Positions 50,134 to 58,202 of a DNA stretch of 64,000 nt are shown in pieces. Source of the DNA: Streptomyces kanamyceticus (GTDB taxonomy: Bacteria; Actinomycetota; Actinomycetes; Streptomycetales; Streptomycetaceae); the NCBI RefSeq assembly GCF_008704495.1, contig NZ_CP023699.1:8184001-8248000 (forward strand), in the 5' to 3' direction. The position numbers and the translations under genes were made by a program. The first letter of the stretch is position 1, and every line of letters starts with the position of its first letter. The notes beneath the pieces are model-generated. The model was given only the letters and a program-made list of their open reading frames with translations, made no database searches and had not been told where the DNA came from.

Positions 50134-50583
50134 TCAACCGGCGGAAGCCCGACGCGCCTTGCTGAGCCAGAAGATGGCCGTCACCGGCAAGATCACCGGG
50201 ATGAAGAGGTACCCCATCCCGAAGTCCGACCACACCGTGGCATCGGGGAACGCGGAGGGCTCCGCGAGGGTCCACGCGCCCACGGCCAGCACGCCGACCA
50301 GCTCGGCGGCGCAGCACACCAGCGCCGCCCTGCGGGCCGTGTCCCCGCCGCGCACCAGTGAGTACGTGATGAAGCCGTAGACGAGGCCGGCGAGCGCCGA
50401 CAGCGAGTACGCGAGCGGGGCCTTGTGGAAGTCCGTGGAGATCTGCACCGCGGAGCGCGACACCGCGCCGACGACCATCACGCCGTACAGCCACACCAGC
50501 AGGATGCCGGGGCCCGAGATCAGCTTCTGCCGGGCGGGAGCCGCGTCCGCGCCTGTGTTCTTGTCGGGCTCGGTCACCGTCAC
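50134..50583 (-). CDS. Uncharacterised four-TM membrane protein
   Basis: A 149-residue protein with helices ILLVWLYGVMVVGAVSRSAV, LSALAGLVYGFITYSLVRGG, LVCCAAELVGVLAVGAWTLA and GYLFIPVILPVTAIFWLSKA. N-terminal ~20 residues are hydrophilic (TEPDKNTGADAAPARQ). The family appears to be a conserved actinobacterial integral membrane protein of unknown function. GTG 50583 has GGGGAGG 5 nt upstream. It follows the next gene by one base and shares an operon with it. Confidence 0.75.
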   Translation of the reverse strand: MTVTEPDKNTGADAAPARQKLISGPGILLVWLYGVMVVGAVSRSAVQISTDFHKAPLAYSLSALAGLVYGFITYSLVRGGDTARRAALVCCAAELVGVLAVGAWTLAEPSAFPDATVWSDFGMGYLFIPVILPVTAIFWLSKARRASAG

Positions 50584-50584
50584 C

Positions 50585-50944
50585 TCAGCCTCCCCAGATG
50601 TCGTAGAGCCGCACTTCGAGCACGGCGAGGACCACGCCGCCCGCCGCGACCGTCAGGGAACCCCAACGGCTGCGCTCCGCGAGGGACATGAAGCCCGCCG
50701 CGGGCACGCACGCGAAGGAACCGAGCAGATACGCCACGAAGATCGTCGTGCCCTGCTCGGCCTCCTCGCCGCGCGCGAGCTGGACGATGCCGACGATCAG
50801 CTGGACCAGGGCGAGGAAGGTCACCACACCCATGCCGATGAAGTGCCAGTCCTTGGTCGGCTGGTCGCGGTAGGCGGCGAAACCGCACCAGGCGGCGAGG
50901 GCGAGCGCGGCCACCGAGGTCGCGATCGTCAGGGCATCAAGCAT
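50585..50944 (-). CDS. Uncharacterised small membrane protein
   Basis: A 119-residue protein with four hydrophobic helices: TIATSVAALALAAWCGFAAY, VTFLALVQLIVGIVQLA, TTIFVAYLLGSFACVPAAGF and SLTVAAGGVVLAVLEVRLYD. No known family recognised. ATG 50944 is the first gene of a two-gene unit with the downstream four-TM protein; the pair probably forms a complex or pathway, by inference from tight linkage only. Confidence 0.75.
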   Translation of the reverse strand: MLDALTIATSVAALALAAWCGFAAYRDQPTKDWHFIGMGVVTFLALVQLIVGIVQLARGEEAEQGTTIFVAYLLGSFACVPAAGFMSLAERSRWGSLTVAAGGVVLAVLEVRLYDIWGG

Positions 50945-51015
50945 GCCCGTGACTTTATTACGGGTCCTTTGACCCGATGCGCGCGGCCCAGGGGTGCCAC
51001 GTAGGGTCGGGAGCC

Positions 51016-51663
51016 ATGAAGATCCAGGCTGACGCGCTCCTGTTCGACAACGACGGCACCCTCATCTCCTCGATGGAGTCGGTGTACCGCTGCTGGACGC
51101 GCTGGGCGGGGGAGTACGGGATCACCGCGGAGGACTTCGGGCGGGTCGAACTGCACGGCCGACCCGCCGCCGAGATCGCCGCCGACCTGCTGCCCCCGGA
51201 GAAGATCGTCGAGGCCGTCGCCCGCATCGAGGAGCTCGAAGTCTCCGACGTCGCGGGCGGTGTCGTGCTGCTGCCCGGCACCCGGGAGCTCCTCGAATCC
51301 CTGCCCGTGGACCGCTGGGCCGTCGTCACCTCGGCGACCCGGGTGCTCGCCGAGGCCCGCCTCGCCGAGGTCGGCGTCAGGCCCGGCCTCGTCATCGCCG
51401 CCGACGACATCACGCGCGGCAAGCCCGACCCGGAGCCCTTCCTGCTCGCGGCCGCCAAGCTGGGTGTGGACCCGGCCCGCTGCGTGGTCTTCGAGGACGC
51501 CCCCGCGGGTCTCCAGGCGGGCCGGGCCGCGGGCATGAAGACCGTGGCGTTGACCACAACCCACACCGCCGCCGAGCTCTCCGCCGACGTCGTCGTCACG
51601 GACCTCTCCGCCGTGTCCGCGCAGGCCACAGCGGGTGGCGTGGAGATCACCTGCGCCGAGTGA
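51016..51663 (+). CDS. HAD-superfamily phosphatase
   Basis: A 215-residue phosphatase of the beta-phosphoglucomutase/sugar-phosphatase (2-deoxyglucose-6-phosphatase) subgroup. Motif I is LLFDNDGTLISS (Asp nucleophile), motif II VVTSAT, motif III lysine in TRGKPDPEPFLLAA and motif IV VVFEDAPAGLQAG. ATG 51016 has TAGGGT (51002-51007) 8 nt upstream and only a weak GGGAG site, so a leaderless or near-leaderless mRNA is likely. The stop is followed by an inverted repeat (51697-51719) that belongs to the met region or serves as its terminator. Confidence 0.9.
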   Translation: MKIQADALLFDNDGTLISSMESVYRCWTRWAGEYGITAEDFGRVELHGRPAAEIAADLLPPEKIVEAVARIEELEVSDVAGGVVLLPGTRELLESLPVDRWAVVTSATRVLAEARLAEVGVRPGLVIAADDITRGKPDPEPFLLAAAKLGVDPARCVVFEDAPAGLQAGRAAGMKTVALTTTHTAAELSADVVVTDLSAVSAQATAGGVEITCAE

Positions 51664-51696
51664 GCCAGCGGCTCCGTACCGCCGTGACTGTCCCAC

Positions 51697-51719
51697 CGCT
51701 GTCCGCTATACGGACAGCG
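51697..51719. promoter_or_regulatory. Inverted repeat upstream of the met leader
   Basis: CGCTGTCCG-CTATA-CGGACAGCG, perfect 9+9 arms, directly upstream of the predicted -35 of the leader-peptide ORF. Probably an operator (an AT-containing centre is unusual for a Streptomyces terminator), though it could also end the HAD transcript. Confidence 0.5.
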
Positions 51720-51758
51720 ATGGTGGACAGCCACCTCACGCGTGTTTTACTTGGGCCC

Positions 51759-51845
51759 ATGACCACGACGAGCAGCCGCACCCTTGCGACCGAGGCGATG
51801 ATGACGCCCGGTGCTCGTTGTATGTGTCGAATGTGCGCCTTCTGA
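51759..51845 (+). CDS. 28-residue Cys/Met-rich leader peptide of the met ABC operon
   Basis: A short ORF MTTTSSRTLATEAMMTPGAR followed by CMCRMCAF, ending 229 nt before metN. The last eight residues contain three Cys and two Met, the two sulfur amino acids. A GTGGAC -35 (51723-51728), 17-bp spacer and TTTACT -10 (51746-51751) put transcription start at the ATG, so it would be leaderless, as in Cys-rich uORFs of mycobacteria. It resembles the annotated class of Streptomyces putative leader peptides. Ribosome stalling at the Cys/Met run could control downstream met genes; the mechanism is inferred. Confidence 0.7.
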   Translation: MTTTSSRTLATEAMMTPGARCMCRMCAF

Positions 51846-52074
51846 GGGCCCCCGCACCACCCCCGAGCCTCGCGCCCCGAAGCGAAGCCGCCGCGCCGCG
51901 CTCCTGACCGACGTACTCGACGAAGTCGACAAGTCGACGCAGGAAGCGAGCCCGCCCCGCGCACACGTCCTCCGGTTCCACCGCCCCACCACCGCGAGAA
52001 CCGTGCCGCGTTCCGAACGAATGCCCCGTGCCCGGCTTCATCCCGCCGCGCACTCGACAGTGACGGAAACCCCT

Positions 52075-53127
52075 GTGATCACCACTTCCGGCCTCACCAA
52101 GGTCTACCGCTCACGCGGTCGTGAAGTAACCGCCCTCGACGGAGTCGACCTGCACGTCCGCGAGGGCGAGGTGTACGGCGTCATCGGCCAGTCCGGCGCC
52201 GGCAAATCCTCCCTGATCCGCTGCGTCAACCTCCTTGAGCGCCCCACCTCCGGCACCGTGACCGTCGCGGGCCAGGACCTCACCGCCCTGGCCGGACGCG
52301 GCCCGCGCGCGGGCAGGGAACTGCGGCAGGCCCGCAACCGCATCGGCATGGTCTTCCAGCACTTCAACCTGCTGTCCTCGCGGACCGTGCAGGGCAACAT
52401 CGAGCTGCCCCTGGAGATCCTCGGCCTCTCCGGCCAGGAGCGCTCCCGCAAGGCCCTCGAACTCCTCGACCTGGTCGGCCTCTCCGACAAGGCCAAGAGC
52501 TACCCGAGTCAGCTCTCCGGCGGCCAGAAGCAGCGCGTCGGCATCGCCCGCGCCCTGGCCGGTGACCCGAAGGTGCTGCTCTCGGACGAGGCGACCAGCG
52601 CGCTCGACCCCGAGACCACCCGCTCCATCCTCCAGCTCCTGCGCGACCTCAACCAGCAGCTCGGCCTGACCGTCCTGCTGATCACGCACGAGATGGACGT
52701 CGTCAAGAGCGTCTGCGACTCCGCCGCCCTCATGGAGCGCGGGCGGATCATCGAGTCCGGCACCGTCAGCGAGCTGCTCGCGACGCCGGGATCCGAGCTC
52801 GCCGCCGCGCTCTTCCCCGTCAGCGGCGAGGCCACGGGCGCCGACCGCACCGTCGTCGACGTGACCTTCCACGGCGAGGCCGCCACCCAGCCGGTCATCT
52901 CCCAGCTGTCGCGCACCTACAACATCGACATCTCGATCCTCGGCGCCGCGATGGACACCGTCGCGGGCAAGCAGGTCGGCCGCATGCGCATCGAACTGCC
53001 CGGCCGCTTCGAGGAGAACGTCGTCCCGATCGGCTTCCTGCGGGAGCAGGGCCTTCAGGTCGACATCGCGGGACATGACGTGCCTGCCCCGCAGGACGCC
53101 ACGCTGGTCAAGGAAGGTGCCAAGTGA
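52075..53127 (+). CDS. metN: Methionine ABC transporter ATPase
   Basis: Energises D/L-methionine import at the cytoplasmic membrane. 350 residues: Walker A GQSGAGKSS, Q-loop FQHFNLLSS, signature LSGGQKQRVGIARAL, Walker B VLLSDEATSALDPE, switch His LLITHEMDVV; the C-terminal ~90 residues are the NIL domain (VDVTFHGEAATQPVISQLSR) that binds methionine and inhibits transport when methionine is plentiful. GTG 52075 (MITTSGLTKVYRS) is chosen from family N-termini; GTG 52060 and ATG 52021 are alternatives with no better ribosome site. Confidence 0.95.
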   Translation: MITTSGLTKVYRSRGREVTALDGVDLHVREGEVYGVIGQSGAGKSSLIRCVNLLERPTSGTVTVAGQDLTALAGRGPRAGRELRQARNRIGMVFQHFNLLSSRTVQGNIELPLEILGLSGQERSRKALELLDLVGLSDKAKSYPSQLSGGQKQRVGIARALAGDPKVLLSDEATSALDPETTRSILQLLRDLNQQLGLTVLLITHEMDVVKSVCDSAALMERGRIIESGTVSELLATPGSELAAALFPVSGEATGADRTVVDVTFHGEAATQPVISQLSRTYNIDISILGAAMDTVAGKQVGRMRIELPGRFEENVVPIGFLREQGLQVDIAGHDVPAPQDATLVKEGAK

Positions 53128-53870
53128 CCTGGTCGGAGATGCAGCCCCTGCTGGAGCAGGCGTGTTGGGACACCCTCTACATGGTGGGCTGGGCGACGCT
53201 GATAGCCATCGTCGCCGGACTGCCCATCGGCATCCTGCTCATCCTCACCGAGCGCGGCGGACTCCTGCAGAACACCCTGCTCAACAAGGTGCTCGGGCAG
53301 ATCGTGAACATCGCGCGCTCGATGCCCTTCATCATCTTGATGGTCGCCCTGATGGGCTTCACGCGCTGGATCGTCGGCACCACGATCGGCCGCGAGGCCG
53401 CCCTCGTGCCGCTCGCCATCGGCGCCATCCCGTTCTTCGCGCGCCTGGTGGAGACCTCGGTCCGCGAGGTCGACGGCGGACTCGTCGAGGCCGTGCAGTC
53501 CATGGGCGGCTCCACCTGGACCGTCGTACGCAAGGTCCTCGTCCCCGAGTCGCTGCCCTCGCTGATCTCCGGCGCCACCACCACGATCGTCGCCCTCATC
53601 GGCTACTCCGCGATGGCGGGCACCGTCGGCGGCGGCGGCCTCGGCGACCTCGCGCTGCGCTACGGCTACCAGCGCTTCGAGACCGAGCTGATGTGGATCA
53701 CCGTGGCGATCCTCGCCGTGGTCATCTCGATCATCCAGTTCGTGGGCGACTACGCCGCCCGCAGGCTGCACAAGCGCGGCGGCGGCTCCGGCCCGCTGCT
53801 GCTTTTCCGGCCGCTGCGCGGCGTGCTGCCCGGCACCGTCGCCGCCGAGACGACCAGCAAGACCGGCTGA
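53124..53870 (+). CDS. metI: Methionine ABC transporter permease
   Basis: Membrane channel subunit. 248 residues with five to six helices (WATLIAIVAGLPIGILLIL, VPLAIGAIPFFARLVETSV, ITVAILAVVISIIQFVG) and the EAA loop GGLVEAVQSMGGSTWTVVR that docks onto MetN. GTG 53124 overlaps the metN stop (GTGA). The C-terminal ~30 residues (HKRGGGSGPLLLFRPLRGVL) are an Arg/Gly-rich cytoplasmic tail. Confidence 0.95.
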   Translation: MTWSEMQPLLEQACWDTLYMVGWATLIAIVAGLPIGILLILTERGGLLQNTLLNKVLGQIVNIARSMPFIILMVALMGFTRWIVGTTIGREAALVPLAIGAIPFFARLVETSVREVDGGLVEAVQSMGGSTWTVVRKVLVPESLPSLISGATTTIVALIGYSAMAGTVGGGGLGDLALRYGYQRFETELMWITVAILAVVISIIQFVGDYAARRLHKRGGGSGPLLLFRPLRGVLPGTVAAETTSKTG

Positions 53871-53953
53871 CCGGGGCCCGCCCAGGGCCCCACCCGCAGA
53901 CTTCCCCGTGTATCTGAGCGGGGCTGCACCACCCATGGAGAAAGGCACTTTTC

Positions 53954-54793
53954 GTGCGTAACACCGCCAAGATCACCACCGCTGTCCTCGCCACCGGCGC
54001 CCTCACCCTCGGGCTCTCCGCCTGCGGCTCCGACAAGGACTCCGCAGGCGACAAGGACGGCAAGCTCATCGTCGCCGCCACCCCGATGCCGCAGGGCGAG
54101 ATCCTGGACTACGTCCAGAAGAACCTCGCCAAGAAGGCCGGACTCGACCTCGAGGTCAAGGAGTTCACCGACTACGTCACGCCGAACACCGCTGTTCAGC
54201 AGGGCGAGGTCTTCGCGAACTACTTCCAGCACAAGCCGTACCTGGACGACTTCAACAAGAAGAACGGCACGGACATCGTGCCCGTCCCCGGGGCCACGGT
54301 TCACCTGGAGCCGCTCGGCGTCTACTCCAAGAGCCTCAAGAAGCTCGGTGACCTGAAGGACGGCGCCACCGTCGCCGTCCCGAACGACACCACGAACGAG
54401 GCCCGCGCGCTCAAGCTCCTCGCGGACAACGGCCTCATCGAGCTCAAGAAGGGCGTCGGCTACGAGGCCACCCCCAAGGACATCGCCAAGAACCCCAAGA
54501 ACCTCACGTTCAAGGAGCTCGAGGCCCCCACGCTGCCGCGCAGCCTGGGTGACGTCGACGCCGCGGTGATCAACGGCAACTACGCGCTCGAGGCCAAGCC
54601 CGCCCTCAGCCCCGCCAAGGACGCCCTCGTCGCCGAGAAGGCCAAGGGCAACCCCTACGGCAACTTCCTCGCCGTCAAGAAGGGCGACGAGAACGACCCG
54701 CGCGTGAAGAAGCTCGCCAAGCTCCTCACCTCGCCCGAGGTCAAGAAGTTCATCGACGACAAGTACGACGGCGCCGTCGTCGCCGCGTTCTGA
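53954..54793 (+). CDS. metQ: Methionine-binding lipoprotein 1
   Basis: Substrate-binding protein of the NlpA/MetQ family, anchored outside the membrane. 279 residues; lipobox LGLSACGSDKD gives lipidation at ~Cys24. Family motifs: VAATPMPQGEILDYV, LEVKEFTDYVTPNTAVQQGE, FANYFQHKPYLDDF, VAVPNDTTNEARALKLL, and DVDAAVINGNYAL. GTG 53954 has GGAGAAAGG upstream; the 83-bp gap from metI lacks a promoter. Followed 2 bp later by a second metQ. Confidence 0.95.
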   Translation: MRNTAKITTAVLATGALTLGLSACGSDKDSAGDKDGKLIVAATPMPQGEILDYVQKNLAKKAGLDLEVKEFTDYVTPNTAVQQGEVFANYFQHKPYLDDFNKKNGTDIVPVPGATVHLEPLGVYSKSLKKLGDLKDGATVAVPNDTTNEARALKLLADNGLIELKKGVGYEATPKDIAKNPKNLTFKELEAPTLPRSLGDVDAAVINGNYALEAKPALSPAKDALVAEKAKGNPYGNFLAVKKGDENDPRVKKLAKLLTSPEVKKFIDDKYDGAVVAAF

Positions 54794-54795
54794 TC

Positions 54796-55626
54796 ATGCG
54801 TACGTCCGTCATAGCGGCTGCCGCGGGGACCCTGGCCCTCGCGCTCGGCCTCACCGCCTGCGGCGCGGGCTCCGACAGCGGCTCGGGAGGTTCCGGCGAC
54901 AAGCTCGTCGTCGGAGCCACCCCGACCCCGGCCGGTGAAGTCCTCGCGTACGTCCAGAAGAACCTCGCGAAGAAGGCGGGCCTCGACCTCCAGATCACGG
55001 AGTTCACGGACTACGTCACGCCGAACACCGCGCTCCAGGAAGGCTCCCTGGACGCCAACCTCTACCAGCACACCCCGTACCTGACGGACTTCAACAAGTC
55101 CAAGAAGACGGACCTGGTGCCGGTCACCGAGGTGTACCTGCCGCCGATGGGCGTGTACGCGAAGAAGACCAAGGACGTCGCCGACCTCCCGGCGGGCGCG
55201 ACCGTGGGCGTTCCCAGCGACACGACCAACGAGGGCCGGGCACTCCAACTGCTCGCCGCCAAGGGCGTCATCGGGCTCAAGAAGGGCGTCGGCGGCACCG
55301 CGACGCCCGAGGACATCACGTCCAACCCGAAGAAGCTCACGGTCAAGCCGATCGACCCGGCACAGCTGCCGCGCTCGCTCGACGACCTCGACGCGGCGGT
55401 CATCAACAACAACTACGCGCTCGACGCCGGACTCAGCCCCAAGAAGGACGCGATCCTCCTGGAGTCCGCGAAGGGCAATCCCTACAACAACATCCTCGCC
55501 GCCAAGAAGGGCGACGAGGACGACCCGCGGATCAAGAAGCTGGCGAAACTGCTGACGTCGCCCGAGGTGAAGAAGTTCATCGAGGACACGTACAAGGGGT
55601 CCGTGCTGCCCGTCGCGGCGGGCTGA
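54796..55626 (+). CDS. metQ: Methionine-binding lipoprotein 2 (tandem paralogue)
   Basis: A second MetQ, 276 residues, lipobox LGLTACGAGSD, with the same motifs: VGATPTPAGEVLAYVQKNL, ITEFTDYVTPNTALQEGS, ANLYQHTPYLTDF, VGVPSDTTNEGRALQLL, DLDAAVINNNYAL and KLAKLLTSPEVKKFI. It is clearly a tandem duplicate of the first metQ but differs at many ligand-lining positions (for example PVTEVYLPPMGVYAKK versus PVPGATVHLEPLGVYSKS), so it may prefer another ligand such as D-Met, Met-sulfoxide or a dipeptide. ATG 54796 starts 2 bp after the preceding stop. Confidence 0.93.
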   Translation: MRTSVIAAAAGTLALALGLTACGAGSDSGSGGSGDKLVVGATPTPAGEVLAYVQKNLAKKAGLDLQITEFTDYVTPNTALQEGSLDANLYQHTPYLTDFNKSKKTDLVPVTEVYLPPMGVYAKKTKDVADLPAGATVGVPSDTTNEGRALQLLAAKGVIGLKKGVGGTATPEDITSNPKKLTVKPIDPAQLPRSLDDLDAAVINNNYALDAGLSPKKDAILLESAKGNPYNNILAAKKGDEDDPRIKKLAKLLTSPEVKKFIEDTYKGSVLPVAAG

Positions 55627-55663
55627 ACGGCCTCCCGCGCGCGGGACACATAACAAGACACCG

Positions 55664-55698
55664 ACGGGGTCCTCTCCTGAGACGGGAGAGGACCCCGT
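55664..55698 (+). terminator. Terminator of the metNIQQ operon
   Basis: Perfect 14-bp arms ACGGGGTCCTCTCC (55664-55677) and GGAGAGGACCCCGT (55685-55698) with a 7-nt loop, 37 nt after the second metQ. Confidence 0.85.
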
Positions 55699-55734
55699 GG
55701 TGCGTCCGCGCCCGCACATGTTGCATGCTGGTCA

Positions 55735-55751
55735 CTTCAGAAGGCCTGAAG
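55735..55751. promoter_or_regulatory. Inverted repeat upstream of the GNAT gene
   Basis: CTTCAG-AAGGC-CTGAAG, with an additional TTCAGG and TGAAGG downstream (55762-55780), 43 bp before the ATG at 55794. Several related half-sites suggest a regulator site. Confidence 0.4.
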
Positions 55752-55793
55752 GTGAAGGCTCTTCAGGTTTCTATGAAGGTTATGGAGCGGCGC

Positions 55794-56456
55794 ATGACTA
55801 CGGCCTCCTCAGGGTCCCCGGAGTTTCCTGACATCTCCATCAGCACGGAGAGGTTGGTGCTGCGCCCCCTCGAAGAGGCGGACGTCTCCGCGTACACGGA
55901 GATGATGAACGACGAACTCGTCACGGCCTGGACCTCCGTGCCCGAGCCCTACACCGAAACCGACGCCCGCACCTGGATCACCCGCCTCGCCCCCGCCGAG
56001 CGCGCCGAGGGCCGCGGCATCGTCCTCGCCGTCACCGAGTTCCTCACCCAGCGCCTTGTCGGCATCATCCAACTGCGCGCCACCGACTGGCGGGTGCGTT
56101 CCAGCGAGCTGAGCTACGTCGTCGCGCCCTGGGCCCGCGGCGAGGGCTACGCGTCAGAGGCCGCGCTCGCCACCGCCCAATGGCTCTTCCACGACCAGAA
56201 GTTCGAACGCATAGAGCTGCGCACCGCCGCCGACAACACCGCGGCCCAGCAGGTCGCGCAGAAGATCGGCTGCATCAGCGAGGGCGTCCTGCGCGGCGCC
56301 TGGATAGCGCGTACGAGAAACGGCGGCGACCCGTTCGGCGGCTGGCTCGACACGCGCACCGACCTCATCGTGTGGAGCCTGCTCCCCGAGGACATCGAAG
56401 GCGTCTCCGAGAGCCTCGCCGACAGCGGCTTCTCCGCCTACTCCGACTGGAACTGA
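55794..56456 (+). CDS. RimJ/RimL-type GNAT acetyltransferase
   Basis: A 220-residue acetyltransferase of the ribosomal-protein-alanine/tRNA/antibiotic acetyltransferase group: ISTERLVLRPLEEADVSAYT, VVAPWARGEGYASEAALATA (CoA-binding R/Q-x-x-G-x-G/A), and ERIELRTAADNTAAQQVAQK. The C-terminal extension to SGFSAYSDWN is not recognised. ATG 55794 has GGAG 6 nt upstream; the frame is open to 55725 over the repeat region. Substrate unknown; standalone gene between metQ and cobL. Confidence 0.87.
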   Translation: MTTASSGSPEFPDISISTERLVLRPLEEADVSAYTEMMNDELVTAWTSVPEPYTETDARTWITRLAPAERAEGRGIVLAVTEFLTQRLVGIIQLRATDWRVRSSELSYVVAPWARGEGYASEAALATAQWLFHDQKFERIELRTAADNTAAQQVAQKIGCISEGVLRGAWIARTRNGGDPFGGWLDTRTDLIVWSLLPEDIEGVSESLADSGFSAYSDWN

Positions 56457-56618
56457 GCCGGGCCCGCCCGGGCCGGGTCCGTCGGGGCCCCCGCCCCGCA
56501 GCACCGGGGCGCCGCCGGGGCGCCACCAGGTACGCTCGCCCCTGGCCGCGTGCGCGGTCACCCCTGCCACCGCCGCCCCGCACGGACGCCCCGCGAGACC
56601 AACAGGAGACAGACGACG

Positions 56619-57845
56619 ATGGCCGACCGGGTCACGGTGATCGGCTGGGACGGCACGCCACTGACCGCCGCCGCCCGCTCCGCGCTCGGCGCGGCCACGC
56701 TCGTGGCGGGCGCCGCCCACCACCTGGCCCTGGGTGAGGTCCCCGCCCGCGCCGAACGGATCCGCCTCGGCAGCGTCTCGCTCGCCGCCCGCCGCATCGC
56801 CGCCCACCGCGGCACCGCCGTGGTCCTCGCCGACGGCGACCCCGGCTTCTTCGGCGTCGTACGCACCCTGCGCGCTCCCGAATTCGGCCTCGAGGTCGAA
56901 GTGGTGCCCGCCGTCTCCTCCGTCGCCCAGGCCTTCGCCCGCGCCGGGATGCCCTGGGACGACGCCGAGGTCGTGGTCGCCCACCGCCGCACCCTGCGCC
57001 GCGCCGTGAACGTCTGCCGCGCCCACCCCAAGGTCGCCGTCCTCACCTCGCCGGGCGCGGGCCCCGCCGAGCTCGGACTGCTGCTCGACGGCGTCCACCG
57101 CACCTTCGTGATCTGCGAGGAGCTCGGCACCGACCGCGAGCAGGTCTCCGTGGTCACCTCCGACAAGGCCGCCGACCACGCCTGGCGCGACCCGAACGTC
57201 GTCATCGTCATCGGCGGTTCGGGACCCGGCGCCGCGGCCTCCCGGGACACCGGCTGGATCACCGGACGCGAGCCGGGCACCGGGCCGCGCGGCTGGGCGC
57301 TGCCCGCCGCGGAGTACGGCGGCGACATCTGGCTCGGCGAGGGCGAGACCGACCGGCTGCGCTCCGCCCAACTCGCCCGCCTCGGCCCGCGCGTGGGCGA
57401 CCTGGTCTGGGACATCGGCTGCGGCAGCGGCGCCTTCACCGCGGAGGCGGCCAGGTTCGGCGCCGCGGTGATCGCCGTCGACCGCGACCCCGACGCCCTG
57501 GGCCGCACCACGGCGGCGGTGCGCCGCTTCGGGGTCCAGGCGCAGACCGTGCACGGCGTCGCCCCGCACGTCCTGGAGGACCTGCCCGAACCCGACGTCG
57601 TACGGGTCGGCGGCGGGGGAGTCGCGGTGGTCTCCGCGGTCGCCGACCGGCGCCCCGAGCGCATCGTGACGCACGCCGCGACACGCCACGCCGCCGAGCT
57701 CATCGGCAGGGATCTGACCGAGCACGGATACGCCGTCGAATGTGCCCTCCTGCAGTCCGTGGAGCTCGACACACGCGCCTGGCGCGAGGAGAAGCGGACG
57801 GTGGTATTCCTGCTCTCCGGGCGGCTGCAGGACCGTTCCCCGTGA
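56619..57845 (+). CDS. cobL: Precorrin-6Y C5,15-methyltransferase (CbiE-CbiT fusion)
   Basis: SAM-dependent methylation (C5, C15) and decarboxylation of precorrin-6Y in corrin-ring synthesis. 408 residues combining an N-terminal CbiE tetrapyrrole methylase (VTVIGWDGTPLTAAARSALG, LADGDPGFFGVVRTL, VVPAVSSVAQAFARAG) and a C-terminal CbiT methyltransferase with the SAM motif LVWDIGCGSGAFTAEAARFG (~residue 265). AGGAGA is 9 nt before the ATG at 56619. Start codons further upstream (frame open to 56550) are not needed. No cobalamin riboswitch was recognised ahead of it. Confidence 0.95.
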   Translation: MADRVTVIGWDGTPLTAAARSALGAATLVAGAAHHLALGEVPARAERIRLGSVSLAARRIAAHRGTAVVLADGDPGFFGVVRTLRAPEFGLEVEVVPAVSSVAQAFARAGMPWDDAEVVVAHRRTLRRAVNVCRAHPKVAVLTSPGAGPAELGLLLDGVHRTFVICEELGTDREQVSVVTSDKAADHAWRDPNVVIVIGGSGPGAAASRDTGWITGREPGTGPRGWALPAAEYGGDIWLGEGETDRLRSAQLARLGPRVGDLVWDIGCGSGAFTAEAARFGAAVIAVDRDPDALGRTTAAVRRFGVQAQTVHGVAPHVLEDLPEPDVVRVGGGGVAVVSAVADRRPERIVTHAATRHAAELIGRDLTEHGYAVECALLQSVELDTRAWREEKRTVVFLLSGRLQDRSP

Positions 57846-58202
57846 CCCGGTCGGCGTACGGCGCGGGGTAGGCTGGCCGATCGTTGTACCGCACCCGGGT
57901 GTCCAGCAGTTCGTTGGCCAATGTCCGGAAAGCTCGCCCGTTTTGAGGGGTGTGTGTGGTACGGCAGGACCGGAGGACGCGCAACGTGGCGCAGTCCACA
58001 GTGGGCCGTGGCCGATCAAGCTGCCGCGGCGGCGGGCCGACCGGGACAATGCCTGTTGTCCGGTAAGCGGTTCGTGCCGCGCGGCGCGCACGCTCGTTGA
58101 GGATGACGGGCGGTTGGTGCGCCGCTCCGGGCAATGGGGCCTCCCCGGCCGAAGGCTGAGGGGCGGTCGAAGACGCACTAACCGATGGGCGAGGGGTTAC
58201 GC
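57846..58202. other. 357-bp gap between cobL and the BluB-CobT gene
   Basis: No supported gene. A hairpin is present at 58040-58064 (ACCGGGACAA with TTGTCCGGT, one bulged G, loop TGCCTG). TAGGCT near 57871 could be a -10. I looked for the conserved B12-box of a cobalamin riboswitch and did not see it, but cannot exclude a diverged one. Confidence 0.35.

Noticed and set aside
56457..56618. Cobalamin riboswitch before cobL
   Set aside because: The region is short and GC-rich with no recognisable B12-box; not supported by sequence.
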